From the NCBI GenBank assembly GCA_020634555.1, contig JACKBK010000005.1, forward strand, positions 62,001 to 126,000: 64,000 bases of DNA, given 5' to 3'. This DNA comes from Caldilineae bacterium (GTDB taxonomy: Bacteria > Chloroflexota > Anaerolineae > JAAEKA01). Position 1 is the first letter of the stretch. Every line of letters starts with the position of its first letter. Below, in pieces: positions 58,413-64,000 of this stretch. The position numbers and the translations under genes were made by a program. The notes under the pieces were generated by a model. It was not told the origin of the DNA, made no database searches, and was given only the letters and a program-made list of their open reading frames with translations.

Positions 58413-58943
58413 TTACCTCTGGTGAGCAATCTCCGCGTTGATCAGAATTCGCTGCGGCGCCATACCGGCCACCTGTGGTTCTACCCGCAGTTCCAGCGTG
58501 GTCGATTCACCGGCTCTGGCATCGGCATCCACAAAAACATGTGCCTGAAAGGGTTGTTCCACCAGCGACGACAATACTACCGGTTCGGTGACAGAGACAC
58601 CATCGCCATCGCCGAGAATGCATTGTTCGGCGACACAGAGAGAAGTACGCCAACGCTGACCGCCAGTATGCTCAAGCACAAACACCACCGGGACATCCTG
58701 CTGCGACTCGTTGGCAACAGCCAGTTCAAACGTTTCTTCACTGTCTGGCTGAACCAGGCGCGCTTCATCGACAGCATGGATTGTGAGAGGGCTGTAAAGC
58801 GAGCTGACTGCATCTGCCGATCCAAATTCCGCAATAACCGTCTCCGGTGCGACCATGGTCGGCGCGCCGGCAGAGTTAACCCCGCTGCAGGCTGAAACCA
58901 GCAACACTATAGACAATAAAACGACCAATGGCCAAAACTTCAT
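58413..58943 (-). CDS. Small lipoprotein (176 aa)
   Basis: The signal (LVVLLSIVLLVSAC) ends in the lipobox VSAC. The mature part is beta-rich (FELAVANESQQDVPVVFVLE, STTLELRVEPQVAG), with two Cys in the middle that may form a disulfide (CVAEQC). It resembles an immunoglobulin-like domain. It lies downstream of recO on the same strand. The function is unknown. Confidence 0.75.
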   Translation of the reverse strand: MKFWPLVVLLSIVLLVSACSGVNSAGAPTMVAPETVIAEFGSADAVSSLYSPLTIHAVDEARLVQPDSEETFELAVANESQQDVPVVFVLEHTGGQRWRTSLCVAEQCILGDGDGVSVTEPVVLSSLVEQPFQAHVFVDADARAGESTTLELRVEPQVAGMAPQRILINAEIAHQR

Positions 58944-59098
58944 CGCTCAATCTCTGACTGTCTTACACATATGGCGCAAACCGCTGCTCGCTATCTCTGC
59001 AATGCACCGAAACTGAGGTCGATGCAGGAGGTTGCTTCGGTGTATTCAGTTTACTTCGACTTGCACCGGCGTGCTGGAATCGGAATTCCACACCTGGG

Positions 59099-59896
59099 TC
59101 AGGTGGCTGGTTTCGAGTAAGCCTGAATCTGGTCGTTCAGGCTGCGGATGAAGGCCGGTGAACGCAGGCCCCGCTCAAGATGGTAGACGATGGTTGCTTG
59201 CAAGAGCCGTTCCAACTCCGCGTGCAGCGCCATACTCAGGCTAAGCCGCGCCACCGTGTCCCAGTCCCTGGTCTGCAGAAAACGCAGCGTCTTGAAAAGC
59301 GACAGGTTCAGCGGTTCAGCGCCGATCTGTCCCTCGCCATGTCTGGGACAGAGCACACCGCCGCCGGGATAGCTGAAGTAGTTGGTGACCGGCTGCAGTT
59401 CGTCCTCACACTCGATGCAGCGAAACAGCTCAGGCTGGTAGCCGGCCAGCCCCAGCAGACGCATCTCGTAATAGCGGACTGCCAGCGCCAGCGACTCGCT
59501 CGGAACCTCAGCCAGCCGGCCTAGCGTATCGCGCAACAGGAGGAACATAGGCGGATTGGAGTCTTCCTGTTCGGTGAAACTGTCCAGCAGCTCGGCCACA
59601 TAGTGAGCCAGGGAGGTGCGCAGAAGGTCCTCACGCAGCCCCAGATACGTCTCGACCGTTTCTGCTTGCGTCACCAGGTCCCAGGCCCGCGTCTTGGCGA
59701 CCAGGATCGTGCTATAGGTGAACAACTCAATGTGGCCGGCCTTGCGGCTGCGGGTCTTGCGCACCCCCTTGGCCAGCAACACCAGCTTGCCACGCTGTGC
59801 GGAAAAGACCGTCAGTAATCGGTCGGCTTCGCCGTGGTCGCGCCTTTTCAACACAATGGCATCCGCGCGATAGAGTCGCTGGCGGCGCTCATCCAT
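59099..59896 (-). CDS. recO: DNA repair protein RecO (265 aa)
   Basis: RecO loads RecA in the RecFOR gap-repair pathway. The N-terminal OB fold reads ADAIVLKRRDHGEADRLLTVFSAQRGKLVLLAKGVRK, a classic RecO opening. The C-terminal helical part has a zinc site C-x2-C (CIECEDE) and a later C-x2-H (LCPRH). The length is normal. It lies 25 bases after cdd, within the glmU-CorC-cdd-recO run. Confidence 0.93.
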   Translation of the reverse strand: MDERRQRLYRADAIVLKRRDHGEADRLLTVFSAQRGKLVLLAKGVRKTRSRKAGHIELFTYSTILVAKTRAWDLVTQAETVETYLGLREDLLRTSLAHYVAELLDSFTEQEDSNPPMFLLLRDTLGRLAEVPSESLALAVRYYEMRLLGLAGYQPELFRCIECEDELQPVTNYFSYPGGGVLCPRHGEGQIGAEPLNLSLFKTLRFLQTRDWDTVARLSLSMALHAELERLLQATIVYHLERGLRSPAFIRSLNDQIQAYSKPAT

Positions 59897-59921
59897 GACT
59901 TATGCTTCCTCGCTCAGCGAA

Positions 59922-60347
59922 TCAGCGTGGCGCGCTGAGCAAGTCACCGGGCAAAAATGCGCCCGGCAGCAGCTCTGCCACCGTGCTGACGGAGTGTACC
60001 TGCTCCAGATCGGCGATGATGACCGGCATATCCAGCGCAAACTCGGCCATCACTTGCCGGCAGGCGCCGCAGGGACTGCCGCCAATGCTGGTCACCACGA
60101 CCAACACATCGAACTCGGTCTCGCCCTCCGAGACGGCCTTCCAGATCGCCACTCGCTCGGCGCAAACCGTCAAGCCATAGGAGGCGTTCTCGATGTTGCA
60201 GCCGGTGTAGATCTTGCCGGAGCGAGTGCGCAGGGCAGCGCCAACGGCGAATCCCGAATAGGCCACATAGGCCCTTTCACGAGCCTCGGCGGCCAGCGCC
60301 AGCAGGTGGTCAGTATCAGCAGGCATCAAAACAACAGTGGTGTTCAT
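59922..60347 (-). CDS. cdd: Cytidine deaminase (141 aa)
   Basis: It deaminates cytidine or deoxycytidine to uridine forms in pyrimidine salvage. The zinc signature is CAE (GLTVCAERVAIWKAV), with Glu as proton shuttle, and PCGAC (GSPCGACRQVMAEF). The substrate segment YTGCNIENASYG is intact. The length fits the homotetrameric type. Its start overlaps the CorC-like stop by 4 bases, so the two are coupled. An ATG seven codons further in is an alternative start. Confidence 0.95.
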   Translation of the reverse strand: MNTTVVLMPADTDHLLALAAEARERAYVAYSGFAVGAALRTRSGKIYTGCNIENASYGLTVCAERVAIWKAVSEGETEFDVLVVVTSIGGSPCGACRQVMAEFALDMPVIIADLEQVHSVSTVAELLPGAFLPGDLLSAPR

Positions 60348-61666
60348 GGTGCAGATGACGCGGGCAGCGACGCGTGTTTTTTATGCGGCTCCGCCATGGG
60401 TTCGCTCTTGACCTGTGGCTGGGAGACTTTCACTTGTAGGATGCGTCGCCCCTGTAGCGAGACCACTTCGAGAATAAGACCGTCGTATTCGACGCGACTG
60501 CCCGCGGTGGGGATGCTGCCCAGCTTGCTGTAGATCAAGCCGCCCAGCGTGTCGCTTTCTTCCGTCTCGAACTCGACATCCAGCATCTCGCCAACCTCAT
60601 CGAGCCGTATTTGACCGTCGAAGACAAACTCACGCTCGCCCAGTTGAACGGCCAACGGCGCTTCGGTGTCGTACTCGTCCTGAATGTCGCCGACGATCTC
60701 CTCCAGCAGGTCTTCAATAGTAACTGCACCGGCCGTGCCGCCGTATTCGTCCACGATTACGGCCATGTGGACCTTGCGCTGTTGCAGCTCGCGCAGCAGG
60801 TCGTCGACTTTTTTGGACTCAGGCACGAAATAGGCTGGTCGCATCAACTCTGTAATCGGCAGATCGTGTCGTCCATCGCGGAACGGTGGCAGCATGTCCT
60901 TGGCATACAACAATCCCTGGACATGGTCGATATTGCCGCGAAAAACAGGAATGCGCGAGTGACCAGCCTTGACGATCACGTCGAGGGCGTCTTCCAGTGA
61001 TGTCTGTTCCTCAACCGCTACCAGGTCGATGCGCGGCACCATCAGCTCGCGTACCAAAGTTTCGCCCAGTTGGAAGATGCTGGCGATCATCTTCTTCTCG
61101 TCCTCTTCGATCAAGCCAGGTTCCTCGCTGGCATCGATGAGGAAACGCAACTGGTCCTCTGACAGAAAGAGATTGTCGCTGCTTCCTGCGTCAGCCGAAC
61201 GCCCCATGATGAGGTCGGCCAATGCTCGCAGCAAGGCAGCGAGGGGGGACATGATGCGGGCAACCACCCGTACGGCGCCGGCCAGCCGCATGCTTGATGA
61301 ATCGGCGGACCGCAGCGCCAATGCTCTGGATGCTACCTGGACACAAACGAGGACCAGTCCGGTCAGAAGCAGCAGAAGCAGCATCTGCCATGTCCATGTC
61401 AAGCCGAAGCTGAGAGCCAACCGGATCACAGCCCCGATTGCTATCGGAACTGCCAACATTTCGAGTATCTGGAGTGCCAGCACGAAGCGCGCCGGGTCTT
61501 CGATCAGCGCCAGCAACGCATCAGCTCTGGACGCACCTTCCCCGCGCAGTCTACGCACATTGGCCTTGCTCAATCCCCCAAGAGATGCTCGTCCGGCATT
61601 GGAAAACGCGATAACCAGTACTGCAACCACCAAACCAACCCAAGCTAACCAACTGTCAGGGTCCAC
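60344..61666 (-). CDS. CNNM/CorC-family membrane protein with CBS pair (440 aa)
   Basis: The N-terminal DUF21/CNNM membrane domain has about three to four helices (WLAWVGLVVAVLVIAFSNAG, VLALQILEMLAVPIAIGAVI, MLLLLLLTGLVLVCVQVASRA). It is followed by the linker VRELMVPRIDLVAVEE, two CBS motifs (HSRIPVFRGNIDHVQGLLY, then HMAVIVDEYGGTAGAVTIEDL) and a CorC/HlyC transporter-associated domain (FVFDGQIRLDEVGEMLDVE). Relatives take part in magnesium or cobalt homeostasis. It sits between glmU and cdd, a plausible conserved order. Confidence 0.88.
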   Translation of the reverse strand: MDPDSWLAWVGLVVAVLVIAFSNAGRASLGGLSKANVRRLRGEGASRADALLALIEDPARFVLALQILEMLAVPIAIGAVIRLALSFGLTWTWQMLLLLLLTGLVLVCVQVASRALALRSADSSSMRLAGAVRVVARIMSPLAALLRALADLIMGRSADAGSSDNLFLSEDQLRFLIDASEEPGLIEEDEKKMIASIFQLGETLVRELMVPRIDLVAVEEQTSLEDALDVIVKAGHSRIPVFRGNIDHVQGLLYAKDMLPPFRDGRHDLPITELMRPAYFVPESKKVDDLLRELQQRKVHMAVIVDEYGGTAGAVTIEDLLEEIVGDIQDEYDTEAPLAVQLGEREFVFDGQIRLDEVGEMLDVEFETEESDTLGGLIYSKLGSIPTAGSRVEYDGLILEVVSLQGRRILQVKVSQPQVKSEPMAEPHKKHASLPASSAP

Positions 61667-61708
61667 GAGTGTACTCCCGATCTTCCTTTCTTTCGAACGC
61701 TTTCCGGA

Positions 61709-63097
61709 TTATTCAGTATCAGATTGCGGCAGTCTACGCAGACGTGCCGGTACACCGACCGCGGTCGCGCCGGCCGGCACATCACGAGTCACCACGGAAC
61801 CAGCGCCGGTACGCGCGCCTTCGCCGACTCTCACCGGCGCCACCAGCATCGTGTCGCTGCCAATGAATGAACCGGCGCCGATCTCTGTGCGATGCTTCTG
61901 GCTGCCGTCGTAGTTGCAGGTGATCGTACCTGCGCCGATATTCGTCTGGCTGCCGATCTGCGCATCGCCGATGTAGCTGAAGTGGCCGATCTTGACGCCT
62001 GGCCCGAGATAGGAGTTCTTCACCTCACCGAAGTTGCCCATGTGGACGCCACTGGCAAGATGCGCGCCGCGCCGCAGATGTGCAAAGGGACCAATCTCTA
62101 CGTGATCCTCAACGATAGCATCTTCCACTACCGAGTAAGTTACAGTGCAGGCGTTGCCAAGCGCAGTGTTTTCGATGGTGCTGCCAGGGCCGATTCGACA
62201 ACCCTGGCCAACACTGGTTGCACCGCGCAGATGGGTGGCGGGAAGGATGACTGTGTCGCGGCCAATGGCAACTGTGTCGTCGATGTAGGTGGTCTGCGGA
62301 TCGCTGAGCGTGACACCAGCCTGCATGTGACGCCGGTTGATCCGCCCGCGCAGCACCGCCTCCGCTTCAGCCAAGTGAACACGTGTGTTGATGCCCAGCA
62401 TCTCGGTGGCGTCATCGACCTTGACGGCGGCAACTCTGTGGCCCTGGGCAACGGCTATCCCCACCAGGTCGGTGAGGTAATACTCGCCTTTGGGGCTGAC
62501 CGGGATCGTATCGATGTTTTGCCATAGCCAGCCAGCGTCGAAACAGTAGAGTCCCGGATTCAACTCCGTGATGAATCGCTGTTCCGGGGTGCAATCCACC
62601 TCTTCGACAATTGCCTGCACATCGCCGTTGGTAGCGCGCACGATGCGGCCGAAGCCGCGTGGTGTGGCGCTCTCGAAGGTCAGCATCGACAGGACGCTGG
62701 TCCCGGCGGCGTGGAGTTGCAAGAGCCGCTGCATGGTTTCGATGGTGAGAAGCGGCATGTCAGCGTAGAACACAGCGACTGCTCCGGATTGGCTGGCCAG
62801 CAGATCTCTTGCCTGCATAACGGCATGCCCAGTGCCCAAACGCTGATGTTGTTCGACATAGCGTGCTCGCCCGCCCAATTGCCCGCGCACCGCCTCCGCG
62901 TCGCGGCCAATGACTACAACCGGAGGCGTCTGAGCCAGACCTTCTGCTAGCCGCAGGCTGTATTCGATCAACGGCCGGCCGGCCAGCGTATGCAGCACCT
63001 TGGGTGTGTCAGAGCGCATTCGGGTGCTGTCTCCCGCCGCCAGAATAACAATGTTTAAACTGTTTAGGGTCAGGGAAGTGTCAATAGTGGCGTTCAT
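61709..63097 (-). CDS. glmU: Bifunctional UDP-GlcNAc synthase GlmU (462 aa)
   Basis: It acetylates glucosamine-1-phosphate and then couples it to UTP, giving UDP-GlcNAc for cell-wall and glycan synthesis. The uridylyltransferase part has LAAGDSTRMRSDTPKVLHTL (usually GKGTRM, so D replaces a Gly position), VEQHQRLGTGHAV and YADMPLL. The acetyltransferase left-handed helix has IGAGTITCNYDGSQKHRTEI and SDTMLVAPVRVG. The start is placed at 63097; longer upstream residues are unlike the family. It lies just after the 5S gene and is first in the glmU-to-recO run. Confidence 0.9.
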   Translation of the reverse strand: MNATIDTSLTLNSLNIVILAAGDSTRMRSDTPKVLHTLAGRPLIEYSLRLAEGLAQTPPVVVIGRDAEAVRGQLGGRARYVEQHQRLGTGHAVMQARDLLASQSGAVAVFYADMPLLTIETMQRLLQLHAAGTSVLSMLTFESATPRGFGRIVRATNGDVQAIVEEVDCTPEQRFITELNPGLYCFDAGWLWQNIDTIPVSPKGEYYLTDLVGIAVAQGHRVAAVKVDDATEMLGINTRVHLAEAEAVLRGRINRRHMQAGVTLSDPQTTYIDDTVAIGRDTVILPATHLRGATSVGQGCRIGPGSTIENTALGNACTVTYSVVEDAIVEDHVEIGPFAHLRRGAHLASGVHMGNFGEVKNSYLGPGVKIGHFSYIGDAQIGSQTNIGAGTITCNYDGSQKHRTEIGAGSFIGSDTMLVAPVRVGEGARTGAGSVVTRDVPAGATAVGVPARLRRLPQSDTE

Positions 63098-63204
63098 CAA
63101 TCCAATGTGTGTTGTTGCGCCGAAACAAAAAATGACTGTTTGGAGCGCAACCATTCTAGCACATGCCAGGGTGCGACGCAAACAGCCGTGAGGAAATGCA
63201 AAAG

Positions 63205-63217
63205 AAAAACAGGCTCT
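63205..63217 (-). terminator. 3' arm of stem flanking 5S rRNA / U-rich end
   Basis: AAAAACAGGCTCT on the plus strand is an exact inverse of 63334-63346, so the 5S precursor ends can pair in a 13-bp stem. On the minus strand the right arm ends in a T-rich run (TTTTTCTTTT), which would serve as a terminator. Confidence 0.6.
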
Positions 63218-63218
63218 G

Positions 63219-63333
63219 TTGGCGGCGTCCTACTCTCGCAGGGACCTACGTCCCAACTACCATCGGGGCTGGAGGGCTTAACTACCAGGTTCGGGATGGG
63301 ACTGGGTGTACCTCCTCCGCTAAAGCTACCAAA
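63219..63333 (-). rRNA. rrf: 5S ribosomal RNA
   Basis: The minus strand reads TTTGGTAGCTTTAGCGGAGG and ends with CGAGAGTAGGACGCCGCCAA. The universal CCCATCCCGAACC and TTAAGCC cores lie between. The length of about 115 nt fits. It lies about 80 bases after the 23S 3' end. Confidence 0.95.
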
Positions 63334-63412
63334 AGAGCCTGTTTTTACCTTGTTAATTAGAGTTGTTACTCTAACGACCGAATAGAATGTGAAACTTCAA
63401 TTGCTGTCATCT

Positions 63413-64000
<588 letters not shown>

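Overview
The window looks like a piece of a GC-rich Chloroflexota chromosome (Anaerolineae or Caldilineae-like). This is an inference from content: large BTAD and STAND-type regulators, HEAT and PA14 surface proteins, an alpha-beta fused glycyl-tRNA synthetase, and a long SecA with a C-terminal zinc motif. The right edge carries a 5S rRNA gene and the 3' part of a 23S rRNA gene on the minus strand. No phylogenetic test could be run.

Layout. 0-7 kb: a minus-strand run encoding an astacin-like metalloprotease with tandem 48-residue repeats, an NmrA-like NAD(P)-binding protein, a 70-residue protein, a long secreted protein with YadA-head-like repeats and a C-anchored membrane protein. 7-13.5 kb: two large convergent BTAD-ATPase-TPR regulators separated by a MITE-like element. 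13.7-19.4 kb: a BMP-family nucleoside-type ABC importer with a consensus sigma-70 promoter. 19.5-20.8 kb: a heme-monooxygenase-like protein and a DtxR/MntR-type regulator. 21-25.4 kb: PA14/SH3b and Asp-box/HEAT surface proteins. 25.7-27.3 kb: gene remnants around one intact gene. 27.3-34.7 kb: minus-strand genes for PspA, two solute-binding-like proteins (one with a VWA domain), a coiled-coil membrane protein, a LivJ-like lipoprotein, a small membrane protein and a HEAT protein. 34.8-44.2 kb: a multi-GAF histidine kinase, SecA and phosphate acetyltransferase. 44.5-54.8 kb: an accessory region with a dockerin-like secreted protein, an NB-ARC/TPR gene pair, two very small secreted or membrane proteins, and a two-gene module (50-54.8 kb). 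In that module a Rel/SpoT-like protein lacking the expected catalytic residues is fused to a STAND-type ATPase, and is followed by a second ATPase with an OmpR-type winged helix. 55-63 kb: housekeeping genes (glyQS, recO, cdd, a CorC-like protein, glmU), then rRNA.

The most novel content is the Rel-like/STAND module. Next is the PspA/solute-binding/VWA cluster. Several families of short palindromic mobile-like repeats also occur: a 270-bp MITE pair containing a perfect 60-bp palindrome, an 86-bp hairpin family with three copies, and an ATTCCCG-type family with two copies. All function calls rest on motifs read by eye; no database search was possible.
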